Source: Lithodes maja (Eukaryota > Arthropoda > Malacostraca > Decapoda > Lithodidae). Taken from it: a stretch of 64,000 bases of DNA. A program made the translations under genes and the position numbers. The notes beneath the pieces are model-generated. The model was not told the origin of the DNA, ran no database searches, and saw nothing but the letters and a program-made list of their open reading frames with translations. Numbering within the stretch: the stretch's first letter is position 1; every line of letters begins with the position of its first letter. This document shows, piece by piece, positions 20,305-30,104 of the stretch. The stretch lies in NCBI GenBank assembly GCA_037953745.1, contig JBAKBP010007446.1:1-64000 (forward strand), read 5' to 3'.

Positions 20305-21240
20305 TACTTAGATACAAGTGCCATAGCCAAGATTTAACTGATACTCATTTTTCCATGCATCTCTCTCACTTTCTCTGTATATTGGTTGCATGATATGTTT
20401 TATTTTTCAGAGTTCATATTAACGTCTTACTGTTTATATTCATATAAATGTATGTTAATTATTATATTGTCTTTGTATTTATTACTTTACTTTTTCATCT
20501 CCCAATTATGTTAACATTATTATGTACGGTACTGTATAGAGGAAACATATGCTTCTATCAAGAAAACAATCCATGCGCGTACTGTACGGTAGGTTTAAAG
20601 TGAACCCTACGAATCACACAACATGCTTCAGACTGAAGTTGTATTCATGGGTATTGCTATACCTGCATAGGAATGAAACTTCTATAACAGTAAGGATATT
20701 GAAAATCTTTAAATTGTTATACTAATTACCGGTACCCTATATGAAAGATATAATTAAGAAAATTACCAATGACATGGCTATGATAAGTTATTCACACACA
20801 CACACGTTTCTAATGAAGTTCTAGACCATATTTCCTTTCCAACACCTCCCTTTCACTCTAGTCACTCCCTCTTTGCCTCTCACCACCACAACCACATCTC
20901 ACCCTCTCCCGTTTCTCTGCCTCCCAGTCTGTTACACGACCCCCCCCACACACACACACTATCCTTCTCTCTGTGTGTGTGTGCTCCAGTCTGCCCTATC
21001 TATACTGATCTATTTTGAAGCCTTCCCTGAACTTCAATTTTGCTAATAATAGGAACTGCACTACGGTACCTAACAACTAATGGTTCACACCGGTAGTTAG
21101 GTATAGTTATACTTACTCATGCTAAAGAAAATATTGCATATGTTTGTTCTCAATAGTATGGAATAAAGTATTTTAAATAATGCGAAATGATGCGAACAAA
21201 TATCAAATAACTACAAGAAAGTAACCAACAAAGATAGTTT
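20123..21240. other. Non-coding with microsatellites
   Basis: The first ~60 bp are the right flank of the mariner-like element, shared with 29341-29425. An (ATT)n run lies at 20258-20302, (CA)n at 20795-20806, and a C-rich/CA stretch at 20940-20962. No gene seen. Confidence 0.6.
20258..20302. repeat. (ATT)n microsatellite
   Basis: About 15 perfect ATT units. Confidence 0.95.
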
Positions 21241-21245
21241 CCTGG

Positions 21246-21660
21246 TATCCTGAATATTATTCCTAGGGGGTAGAGGAGAAACGGATATAAAGTAAATGTT
21301 CAGACCTGGAAAGATGAAATGGCCTAGGCTATAAATATGATACCGGTCGGCGTTGGACTTACGTGTTAAATTGTATATGTAGGCTATCTGTGGTAGTCCC
21401 AGTAATATCTATGAAGTACTTCTAGTATTAAAGGAACTTAGCTGTGATGCAAAGAGTGTAGGTTAGGTTTAAGGGTTCTATATCGCCCCCCCCCCGTGAT
21501 TAAATAATAAGGGAAAATAAACTAAGATATAATTGGTGCAACCACAGTAATACTTATCCACAAAGATAAATAAAGTAATGCGTATAAACAAAAAGGAACC
21601 AGCTGTCGTGAACCCGGGAAATTCAAACTACGATATATATACCAGCTAGGATTCACGACA
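21246..21660 (-). repeat. BEL/Pao 3' LTR (415 bp)
   Basis: Starts TGTCGTGAATCC and ends ATTCAGGATA on the minus strand. Matches 28383-29319 after removal of the LINE B insert and a 136-bp segment. A purine-containing tract (TGGTGGCGGAGTA) directly upstream on the minus strand (21661-21675) is the likely polypurine tract. Confidence 0.93.
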
Positions 21661-21689
21661 TACTCCGCCACCAGTTATATACAAAGTAT

Positions 21690-22855
21690 TTACAATTGTC
21701 CCGTCCCGATCATGGATCGCCACAACTGGGAGGAACCCAAAGCAGCCCGACGTGACGGCCTCTGAGGGGTATCACCTCGGTCCGCTCCAGTAGCAGGAAG
21801 GATATTATCAGAGTTCGGCTTGCTGTCGCCATCCACTACCTCTAAATCTATCGCTAGTGGGTATAGCTTAACCACCAGTCTGGTGGTCAAACCGGCAACT
21901 GTTTTTACCTGAACTACCCTACATTCGTGGTCAGGACCACGAAGAAGTTTCATTATCCGACCTATACGCCAAAAAAGTCGGGGGCCGTCATCATGTACTA
22001 GAACGACGTCCCCAACTTGCGGCGATGCTATCCCTTTTTTTACCATTAAGTGACGATGTTGCTCCCTGAGTGATATTAAATAATCAGTGCTCCACCTTTT
22101 CCACAGGTCATGTGAGAGCTTTGTAACATATTGGAAGCGTTGGTTGACGGAATCATTGTTACGCCAAGTCGTGTCCTTGAGATCTTCATCCGTGACTTCC
22201 CGCCTTGGAAAGCTTCTGATCCGCCTCCCATGAACCAGTTGTGAAGGAGTGATGGGTAGAGGGTCTTCAAGATCACTGTAGCTGTAGCCAAGCGGGCGAT
22301 CATTGACTGTGGCCTCGAGCTCCAGTAATACCGTATTCAGTTCCTCTGTGGTAACCAATGCTCGACCCAGTACCTTCTTCAAGCCAGCCTTTAGGATGCC
22401 AATGACCCGTTCGCATATGGCACCGAACCATGGCGCCCTGGCCGGTATAAACCGCCACTCGCACTTGAATTCCGCTAGAGTACCTTTTAACCTTGCATCA
22501 TCCATCAACTCCTGTAATGTACTGGCTCCACTAACAAATGTGGTGGCATTATCACTCATCATAATCTCAGGGTAACCCCTCCTGCTACTAAACCTACGGA
22601 ACGCATGCAAAAATGATTCGCAGGAGAGGTTAGACACCGTTTCTACATGGACCGCTCTAGTAACTGCACAGGTGAATAAGACTACATATAGTTTACTTAC
22701 AGTACCCCCCTTCTCTTTTACTGGCAAGGCACCTGTGTAGTCAACCCCCGTTACCTGGAAAGGACTCACTTCCTGAACTCTAAACTCCGGCAATGGAGGG
22801 GCCTGTACAGCACGGTATGATGTACCTTGCAATCTCTTGCAGATGATACATCCCC
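21690..22855 (-). pseudogene. BEL/Pao integrase catalytic core and C-terminal domain
   Basis: Minus-strand frame beginning with RGCIICKRLQG (the CxxC half of the integrase zinc finger) just after the MITE border. The DDE core motifs are visible in order: GVDYTGALP (first Asp), MMSDNATTFV (second Asp) and PWFGAICERVIG (Glu). The C-terminal region has VGDVVLVHDDGPRLFWRIGR, the typical BEL/Pao DUF5641-like end. The integrase would insert the cDNA copy into host chromatin. The segment itself is unbroken; it is classed as a pseudogene because the zinc-finger half is separated by the insert at 22860-23340 and the upstream pol is frameshifted. The stop is 30 bp from the LTR. Confidence 0.9.
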
Positions 22856-22859
22856 TTAA

Positions 22860-23340
22860 CCCTCTCACCACGGAAGACCTCTTGAACGCCCATAAATAAA
22901 GCATATAACAGGTACCCGGAAGGCCTCTTGAACGCCCAGTGGTTGAAAGCCTGTGAGCTTCGTGTGCGAGGCGTCGGTCCGACGCATGTAAACAACAGCC
23001 GGCTGGACCGACGCCCCGCATCTCCGGCCACAAGAAGGAGAGCGTCGCTTGTTCGTGTGTGCCTGTATGTTGTTGTTAAGTATCGAAAAGTGGTGTAAAG
23101 TGGCTGTTTTGGCCATAAAGTTATCTCCAATGAAATCATCATCACAGCTCAACCAGTTGACTTAGAGAGCTCTACTTAATGCCATTCTACAGGTAAATAA
23201 CACAGCTACACTTGGGGATGCGCGGGAATGCGGGAAGCAGTCTGATTGACGAATATACGGTAGCCTAGCCTAGACGTTTTTCGGCCAAAACACCCGGGTT
23301 TCGAGGAATATATATATAATACATAGCCGGGGCTGGAGGG
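22860..23340 (-). mobile_element. TTAA MITE (family T2) inserted in BEL/Pao integrase
   Basis: TTAA at 22856-22859 and 23341-23344. The 481-bp body is homologous to 55767-56245. The right end read inward is CCCTCCAGCCCCGGCTATG; the left end is CCCTCTCACCACGG. The interior includes GACCGACGCC and its near-inverse around 22970-23010. The insertion interrupts the integrase between the HH and CC halves of its zinc finger; the target codons are read continuously on either side of one TTAA. Confidence 0.9.
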
Positions 23341-23344
23341 TTAA

Positions 23345-24190
23345 GGCTTTCTTTACTACCTGTCTAATTTTGGGGATCCACCATCTTTGCCTTATGTAAT
23401 TTACAACATAACTAACACCACTATGGTTACACACTTTGTGGCAGTAATTACTAAGGAGAGTGGCTATACGATGTTTATTAGGGATAAGGATAGGGTACTT
23501 GGCGCTATCATGTAAAGCTGAAAAGTGTAGCCTACCTCTACAGCGTATCATGCCTCCCTCCATATAGAGGCCTAACTGCTTCACTATATTGCTTGGTGTG
23601 CCCTGTCCTTTTGACAAATAGTGGTGTTCTTCAGAGTAAGCTTCTCTCTGGGCTACCTTAATCATGTCTGACTCTGCTGCTCTTAATTCCGGCACCGTCA
23701 AGTATGCCGGTTTTGCCCTTATAATTCCCTTGTGTCTTCTCGTGAAGAGTCTTAATAAACCTAAGGACCCATGCCATTACATGCCATGACTTCATATAGG
23801 AGCCATAGCGGTCCCAATTCAATATGGCAGTAGGGGCAACCGGTACCGGCAATAACAGGGTTCCTTCTTGACTCATGTTACAACCCACAGTGGTGTCCCC
23901 TCCTATTGAGCCCCCTATTGGGCAATGATCAGGCCATAGCATTTGGTGAGGTAGCCATGTGGGCCCTCCCCACCAAAGCGAAGAAGCAACTAAGGACACA
24001 ATCATATGAAATCCCTCTGGTAACTAGATCACTGGGGTTGTCCTCTGTGGACACATAGCGAAAATGAGCACCGGGGACTAATGACTTTATTTCATCAACT
24101 CTATTTTGAACATATATAGGCAAAATCTTTTTACTAGACAACCAGCATAGGGTTATCTGGCTGTCCGACCAGAGGTATACATTCTCTACA
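23345..24190 (-). pseudogene. BEL/Pao RNase H end and integrase N-terminal zinc-finger region, frameshifted
   Basis: Minus-strand fragments in at least three frames: WSDSQITLCWLSSKK (RNase H final Asp region) and DNPSDLVTRG near 24030-24190; SLWWGGPTWLP near 23960; WDRYGSYMKSWHVMAWVLRF near 23800; and the integrase N-terminus YPILIPNKHRIATLLSNYCH...NHSGVSYVVNYIRQRWWIPK (His pair) near 23350-23490. These are the expected successive BEL/Pao segments. Frameshifts occur near 24020-24040 and 23710-23740. It cannot produce a functional product. Confidence 0.85.
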
Positions 24191-24191
24191 T

Positions 24192-24602
24192 TCAGCTCGT
24201 CGCATAGGCCTCACATATATAACATGCGAGAAGAACAGCAGTCAACTCCATCTTAGGTATGGTGAGGGACTTAATAGGCGCCACCTTAGCTTTGGTCATT
24301 ACTAACCTACTCACCTCATCACCAACCGCATAGGCCGCTACACCATATGCTACTGAGCTAGCGTCACTAAATAGGTGCAGCGTAACCCTCTTAGAATTAG
24401 TGACCTGACGGGGAAACATGATACCTCTACTATCTATCATATCGTTATAAATACCCTGCCAGTTAGCTCTCATGTCATCTGGAATGGGGACATCCCACCC
24501 ACACTCTAATCTCAAGTCCTGTACGAACCTCCGCGCCCGGATGGTTACCGGTAGCAACACTCCTAGAGAATCGAAAACACTCGCGGTTAGACTTAGAGCC
24601 TC
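24192..24602 (-). pseudogene. BEL/Pao RT connection and RNase H domain
   Basis: Frame open upstream of the first ATG, including ASVFDSLGVLLPVTIRARRF (RT thumb/connection), then LHLFSDASSVAYGVAAYAV (RNase H first Asp) and LTIPKMELTAVLLA (catalytic Glu). It enters a premature stop near 24192 (...CEAYATS), and the continuing WSDSQ motif is in another frame. RNase H degrades the RNA strand during reverse transcription. Confidence 0.85.
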
Positions 24603-25276
24603 GCGTTTTGTACCAATGCAGGGCTACTTCCGCGGCAATTAACCTGTAACATATCCTTATCAGTTAGCCACCCAACGCCAAGTACCTTAACCCTGTCTTG
24701 TATGGCGGAAGCTATACCCTTCAGGTGCAACAGTTCCCGCAAACTCTCATTATTTGTGACCCACTCACATAAAGACAGGTTAGCGCTGGAAAATATTCTA
24801 CGGGCATCCCAACATTGTTGTTGCAAATCACCCACATCATCACCAGTCCTCTGCAAGTTATCAATATACAGCCCCCTTTTTAGCTTATTAACTACTTCAC
24901 TGTTCTCCTGTATCATAGACAGGTGTTTTTGAATGGTAGCATTAAGGAGGAACTGGGAACAGGTGGCCCCGAACAGAACTGCACGGAACCGGTAGACAAT
25001 GTAAGGACTTGCAACATCCAAGGGATCAACGGGCCACAGAAACCTAGTTGCATCCCTATCCTTCTCACTCAACCCCACCATGAGAAATGCTTTCTCAATA
25101 TCACTCACCCATGTAAATTGATGGCATCTAAAGCGCAGAAGCACCTGGGTGAGGTCAGCCACTAGCGATGGACCTGTATGGAGACAGTCATTCAGACTGA
25201 ACGCCTTCTCGTCCATCCTAGCCGAACAGTCAAACACTATCCGTACAGGCGTAGTAACTATCCTTGGTAATACCAT
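24593..25276 (-). pseudogene. BEL/Pao reverse transcriptase palm
   Basis: Minus strand. Starts at the VRIVFDCSAR motif, then SLNDCLHTGPSL, FTWVSDIEKAFLMV (first catalytic Asp), YRFRAVLFGATCSQFLLNAT, and GLYIDNLQRTGDD where most RTs have Y-x-D-D. The second Asp is Asn here; BEL/Pao families with a YxDN motif exist to my memory, so this may be a lineage trait and not damage. The frame is shifted relative to the protease-bearing ORF (break near 25265-25285). Confidence 0.88.
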
Positions 25277-26246
25277 GGTGAGCTAAGTAGTGAATGGGAT
25301 GACCAGCCTGAGTCCTGTTTTCTCCCCTTTCAATAAACCCCCTTTCTATCTGATTATCCAGAACCTTTGTATACTGTTGACAGTAGTTGGGATCCTTTAT
25401 AAACTTACACTGCAAGCCTCTCATTCTGCCCAGGGCTAACTTAAAGTTATCAGCTAATTTATCTATGTTATCTCTCCACGGCAGTTCCACTATATACTGT
25501 CCCTGTGCTTCGGAATACTGTACCGTTTCAGAAAATCTATTTAAGACTTTCTCCCCACCCTTACCAGTCTCATTAGGACTTATACCAATATGGTCCAAGT
25601 CCCATAGAGCTGTCAGATCCTTTAATTCTGGAGATTTACTGACAATATCTTCCTGTATCTCCACTAAAGGGTCTACTGTTAACTTAAGAACAGTGACTAA
25701 CTCTACATGAGTCTCTTCTATATCTGACTGATAAGTGCCACTCAGTGCATAACCATAAATTGTGGGTAACATAACTATACTTCCTTCCCTGACATAGCCT
25801 GAATGTACAAAGTGGTAATAAAAGTCCGCCCCAATCAGTAACCCTATCATATCTCCATCAGTGATACCTGGGTCTGCTAATTTGTAACCCCGAGCCTTGA
25901 TAGCATTTACCTCCATCTCTAATCCTCTCCTTGACTTGTATACTGGTAACTCCTCCACCACAACGGCTCTCAATTTACGCACCCTTCTTCTGTGATGATA
26001 GGTTAACTCTACTATTTCATACTCAGTACTACCAAGTGAGCCAGTAAATCCCTGGAGCTTTAGCTGTTCCTTACTGACCCTAACGTAATCAAGCTGTGAT
26101 AAAGCAGAGCGCAAGATGACGGTACGTTGCGAACATTGGTCCAACAAAGCTCTTACTTTACTGGTATGACCGTTTCTGTCGGTCAAGGGAATCTGAATGG
26201 TAGGCAACAACACTGCATTACGGCCCGAAGCCACAGCCATGGTCAC
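25230..26246 (-). pseudogene. BEL/Pao protease (DUF1758-like) and RT N-terminal region
   Basis: Minus-strand 338-codon frame with the aspartic-protease-like motif VRALLDQCSQRTVILRSAL at residues ~33-50; the usual Asp-Ser/Thr-Gly is Asp-Gln-Cys. Further on, LLIGADFYYHF and ELKDLTALWDLDHIGIS precede the RT entry segment (YSEAQGQYIVELPWRD). The first residues are read from GTG (MTMAVASGRNAVLLPTIQ), and the frame was probably joined to gag. The end (...ACTDSV) is an out-of-frame extension past the RT frameshift. Confidence 0.88.
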
Positions 26247-26635
26247 TGTTGGTTCAGGGGCACTGGTTGTCCAGTTTGTTCAAGACATGGCGTTGGACAC
26301 AAATAATTAAAATGTGTCTGTTGGCAGAATCGGCACAGCCTAATTTTAGGGTTAGTACACCCCTGGTTGCCATTTTCTGACGACAGGCGCCCGACGCACA
26401 ATTTCAACTGCCTTGCTCTATTGGCCTTGGCAGGACTGTTCTTGTATTTTGCACACTTTGCCCAAAAATGTCCTGTCGTTAAACACAACTTACATCCATA
26501 CTTCTGCTTGGTATCGGGTTTCTGATACACCGCATATGCTGCTGTGGCGGTCGCCCCAAACTGTTCTAGTGGATTATGTCTACTTTCTAGATTGCACACT
26601 TCAGTCTTTAAACACACGAACATATTCATCCACAT
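26243..26635 (-). pseudogene. BEL/Pao gag zinc-knuckle segment, out of frame
   Basis: Minus-strand frame with CKLCLTTGHFWAKC (C-x2-C-x4-H-x4-C) and CRFCQQTHFNYLC, the paired zinc knuckles that follow gag in BEL/Pao. Gag (27437-26601) and protease (26246-25230) share one frame, whereas this segment is in another. Two compensating single-base shifts, near 26605 and 26248, must therefore bracket it. The knuckles bind the genomic RNA during particle assembly. Confidence 0.85.
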
Positions 26636-27437
26636 CCAGCCAGTTGTCTTTTAATTCACGCTTAATCACTTCAGAGAGTGCACTAGGAAGTTTATTATGC
26701 AACAGTACTGCACACATTTCACTTACTGTTACGTCCATAGAGCGTAATGACTCTAACGCACACTCAAATGATGCGGAAAAATCTTTCAGAGCACTGACCT
26801 CCTGGCTAGGATGCGGGAGATTACACAGTTTCGCTATATGAGCTGCTTTGATGCGATCCTTTTGACCATAACTGTTTTTCAGTATAGTGACCGCTGGTTC
26901 ATAACTTGCAGCGACCAAACTAAACCCACTAACAATTTGTAGAGCCTCACCACTAAGTTGTCCCTTCAGATACGTAAATTTCTGAATGTCAGTTAAGTCT
27001 GTTTGGGAGTGGACACTACAATCAAAGAGCTCCCAGAAACCCACCCACTGTGTTGGATCCCCATCAAAAACTGGGAACTTCAGGGAGGGTAGCTTAATAC
27101 CCTTCTGTTTCCTACTTGCTGCACCATCATGAGATCTACCAGTAGTGGTTGTCTGTAGAGCACTATCTAACTCAGCTAACTGACCGTTTACTTGTTTAAC
27201 ATACTGCATATCTTTCACCATCTCATCCTCTAACTGATCATCTGAATATAAGCTATACAACTCTACGTTATACGACTTGATATCAGTTAGGGCCTCTTCT
27301 AAAGTTATTTTCACACCCCTTACATCATGCAGTGTAGCAGCATGTTCAATAAATTCAGACAGATTAGAGGTAAGCTTAGTAATCCCTCCCTTCTTGGCGG
27401 CCCTGAACCGCCGCAATGACTTTATTTTCTCATCCAT
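26601..27437 (-). pseudogene. BEL/Pao gag (DUF1759-type)
   Basis: ATG at 27437 on the minus strand. The N-terminal coiled-coil-like region (LRRFRAAKKGGITKLTSNLS) precedes IKLPSLKFPVFDGDPTQWVG, FTYLKGQLSGEALQIVSGF and VSEMCAVLLHNKLPSALSEV, the DUF1759 signature of BEL/Pao gag. It forms the particle shell. The frame ends prematurely at ...VRVFKD just before the zinc-knuckle segment because of a +1 shift near 26605. It lies 275 bp downstream of the SGNH-like ORF. Confidence 0.9.
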
Positions 27438-27712
27438 TCTTAAAAGGTTTACGGTAACTAAAGCTAAGGAACAACAATACTAATCGTCACTGTAGGCTAA
27501 CCTATTCTAAGCCTAGGCTAACCTACTTACATTGATGACGACAGCAACCAAGCAAATTGAAGCATGCAGATCGTGTGCCCCGTGTGAGTTTACAAATGAT
27601 CAAAGGAAAGGAAAATTACCCTATGTCATATTACTCTACTTTACAATATTTACTTTACTAGGCTAGGCTATATTAAATTTTAACAAATTACAAAAAAAAA
27701 AAGAAAGAAGGA
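27438..27712 (-). other. Spacer between SGNH-like ORF and gag
   Basis: 275 bp with an A11-type run near 27690 (T-run on the minus strand). It has no recognisable ORF, and I see no splice motif I would defend. Confidence 0.4.
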
Positions 27713-28306
27713 TCAAGACTCCTCTGAAGGAGGAACAGCCGCGTCGTCCTTCTCCTCAAAGAAGGCATGCGCTCTGTTCAGTAGCCTATCTAATACCTTC
27801 CGGCTCCCTGGCGCATCTAAATGAACTCCGTCCCACAAGTCGGTCTTACTCATCCCCATGGCAAAGTACCTTTGTTTAGTAAATGGGAGATTTCTTCGCA
27901 AGCGGAGGTTCACACCATTCTTTGCCCTATTGTACTCCTCGGGGGTCATACCCCTAGGGCTTACCCTAGACTCCAGACTGACCACCAGACAGTGACCCCC
28001 AGTCCTCTCTTCTATCTCTTCAGCTAGAGACTGGAGCCCGAGGGCCACCCCCTGAAGGTCAGTCTGCAGGGACAAATCGTTTCCCCCGAGGATCAGGAAC
28101 GTAAGATCCGGATTGTAGGCTAGGAGCGCATCCCAGGCCGAGGTCTGCCTGACAGTGTCTACCCTTGCCCCTGGTCTATATATTTGTTTAACAAAAAAAG
28201 CAGGGCACTGCACTGGACGATCCAGCGGAAAATCCCGGACATATGCGCCCCTCAAACATTTGTCCACTGGATCGCCCAGCTCTACACAAAGGCAGATAAG
28301 TCAGGC
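27713..28306 (-). CDS. SGNH-hydrolase-like ORF in BEL/Pao 5' leader
   Basis: Minus-strand frame open from just after a TGA near 28307-28309 to the stop at 27713; there is no in-frame ATG at the N-terminus (GTG at 28267). SGNH features: VELGDPVDKCLRG at the start matches block I except that the catalytic Ser position is Pro; PDLTFLILGGNDLSLQTD is block III (GGND); SKTDLWDGVHLDAPGSRKVL is block V with Asp and His. The ~190-residue length fits a compact SGNH domain. It sits on the same strand as gag-pol, between the primer-binding site and gag, where BEL/Pao elements normally have no ORF. It could be an accessory protein of the element, or a captured or inserted sequence. Catalysis is doubtful in this copy. 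Confidence 0.7.
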
Positions 28307-28382
28307 CTAATACCCCCCCCCCCCCCCAAATTCTTATCAATATATAACAGATGGCCCAGTATCCTGGTCACGGCACCAATTA
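28307..28382 (-). promoter_or_regulatory. BEL/Pao primer-binding region and leader start
   Basis: On the minus strand the LTR end ...CAGGATA is followed at once by TAATTGGTGCCGTGACCAGG; a TGG-starting stretch next to the 5' LTR is the expected tRNA primer-binding site. A run of about 14 G on the minus strand (C run at 28313-28327) follows. Confidence 0.6.
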
Positions 28383-29319
28383 TATCCTGAATATTATTCC
28401 TAGGGGGTAGAGGAGAAACGGATATAAAGTAAATGTTCAGACCTGGAAAGATGAAATGGCCTAGGCTATAAATATGATACCGGTCGGCGTTGGACTTACG
28501 TGTTAAATTGTATATGTAGGCTATCTGTGGTAGTCCCAGTAATATCTATGAAGTACTTCTAGTATTAAAGGAACTTAGCTGAGAGCAGTGGAAATGAATT
28601 ACTTAAGGAGTGCGTGCGGAGTTACATGGAGGGATAGACAGACTAATGAGGAAGTAAGAAGGAGGTGTGGTGTGGAGGTAGATGTGCTGGAAAGTGTGAA
28701 AAGGAACAACTTGAGATGGTTCGGCCATATGGAACGTATGGAAAGCGAGAGAATGACTAAGAGGGTGTACGAGAGCGAGGTGGAGGGACAGAGGGGGAGA
28801 GGTAGACCGAATATGAGGTGGAAGGATGGAGTGAGGAACTACATGAATGAAGGCGGTGCTGGTTGGGGGGAGGGGCGTCGACTGACTGGGGACAGAGGTG
28901 CATGGGGGCGGTTCGTTCGTGGCCACCCCTTCGGGGATCACGGCGTCAGGCAATAGATAGATAGATAGCTGTGATGCAAAGAGTGTAGGTTAGGTGATGG
29001 ACATGTCGGTAGGTGTAGATCAGTGAAGTTCTGTTGTTATGTGGCAGCAACTGGTGGTTTGTTGTGAGCGGGACGAAGTCTCTGTGTGAAGTGTACGGAG
29101 ATTCCCTCTTATCGTAACAATATAAATATATTTAAGGGTTCTATATCGCCCCCCATGATTAAATAATAAGGGAAAATAAACTAAGATATAATTGGTGCAA
29201 CCACAGTAATACTTATCCACAAAGATAAATAAAGTAATGCGTATAAACAAAAAGGAACCAGCTGTCGTGAACCCAGGAAATTCAAACTACGGTATATATA
29301 CCAGCTAGGATTCACGACA
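28383..29319 (-). repeat. BEL/Pao 5' LTR, interrupted by LINE B fragment
   Basis: Same termini as the 3' LTR (TGTCGTGAATCC...CAGGATA, minus). It is longer because of a LINE B 3' fragment (28581-28965) and a 136-bp segment (28995-29130) missing from the 3' LTR. Apart from a C-run length difference and few substitutions, the remaining ~411 bp match closely. Confidence 0.9.
28581..28965 (+). mobile_element. LINE B copy c (3' end) in BEL/Pao LTR
   Basis: 385 bp flanked by TAGCT (28576-28580; 28966-28970). Contains an unbroken C-terminal frame of 122 codons (LRSACGVTWRDRQTNEE, RWFGHMERM, GHPFGDHGVRQ), with its stop codon TAG lying in the first GATAG unit of the tail. Very similar to 45020-45403, so it is a recent insertion and younger than the LTR. 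Confidence 0.9.
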
Positions 29320-29324
29320 CCTGG

Positions 29325-30073
29325 ATTGGTTCACAAAAATGCTTCACAATGTGTTCGTGTGTGCGTTGCCCTCTCCCCCCAACCCCACCGCTAACCATCA
29401 CTGTGTGCCGCCGTCCAGTAAGTATGGCAGTATATTGGAGTCACCTGCTCCACGGAGCCTACCTACTTCCGCGGAAGGTCCGAAGTCCACGTAATTCTAG
29501 AGATTGACTTTGAAATTTGGACATTTAAGTCAATTACTCGGTTATAATACATAAAACAGTTTATAAAATTACAAATTATTTTATTTTCATGCATTACAGT
29601 AGCAAAAATTACTAATAAAAAATTTATATAATGGTGAAAATAGTGTTTACCTTACGTCGTCTGCAGAGTCTTCGCCATGTAAACAAATATTTGGTGAAAG
29701 ACTTCATTATGTTCTAAAACATACATAATCCTCCCCTTTTAGTGCAATGTAACTTTATTTAAATGTATAAGAGGATCTTTTGGAAGAATTAGGCTATGTA
29801 TAACTTTAGTTATTGTAACATGAACAGTGCTTCATTCAGTAGTTACGTAGGCCCTAGCTTTAGTGAGAAAATTATTTCGCAGACCATGTTGGCTAACATC
29901 GAATTTCACCAAATGACACAACCTTGAGTCCTTGACATTATTATAGCCTAGTAGGCTTAAAGTGGTAGTTAGGCCTATGCACATTTTGGAAACGTTTTCC
30001 GAAATTGTTTAATGAAAGGAGTACCGGTAGCCTAGATAGGCTGTGGGCTTGGCTGAGGTTTATAGGCTAGCCT
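29325..30073. other. Non-coding; contains the element-free paralogue of the mariner site
   Basis: 29341-29425 (minus) is colinear with 18905-18932 plus 20123-20175 (words ACTGGACGGCGGC and GAGAGGGCAAC) but lacks the 1.19-kb mariner-like element. The rest is AT-rich DNA with GGCCTA words. No gene seen. Confidence 0.7.
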
Positions 30074-30104
30074 AACCTTTTACAGACCTTAAAAGACCTT
30101 ACAC

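Larger units (their letters stand above)
21246..29319 (-). mobile_element. BEL/Pao LTR retrotransposon, complete structure but defective
   Basis: Minus-strand element with two LTRs and a perfect 5-bp target duplication CCTGG (21241-21245; 29320-29324). Order 5' to 3': LTR (28383-29319), primer-binding region, SGNH-like ORF, gag, protease, RT, RNase H, integrase, LTR (21246-21660). This domain order and the DUF1759-type gag identify BEL/Pao. Pol is broken by several frameshifts, the integrase zinc finger is split by a TTAA MITE, and the 5' LTR contains a LINE B fragment. No env ORF follows the integrase, whose stop lies about 30 bp from the 3' LTR. Confidence 0.93.

Noticed and set aside
27713..28306. 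An env gene of the BEL/Pao element
   Set aside because: It lies upstream of gag, lacks a signal peptide or membrane segment and has SGNH motifs instead.
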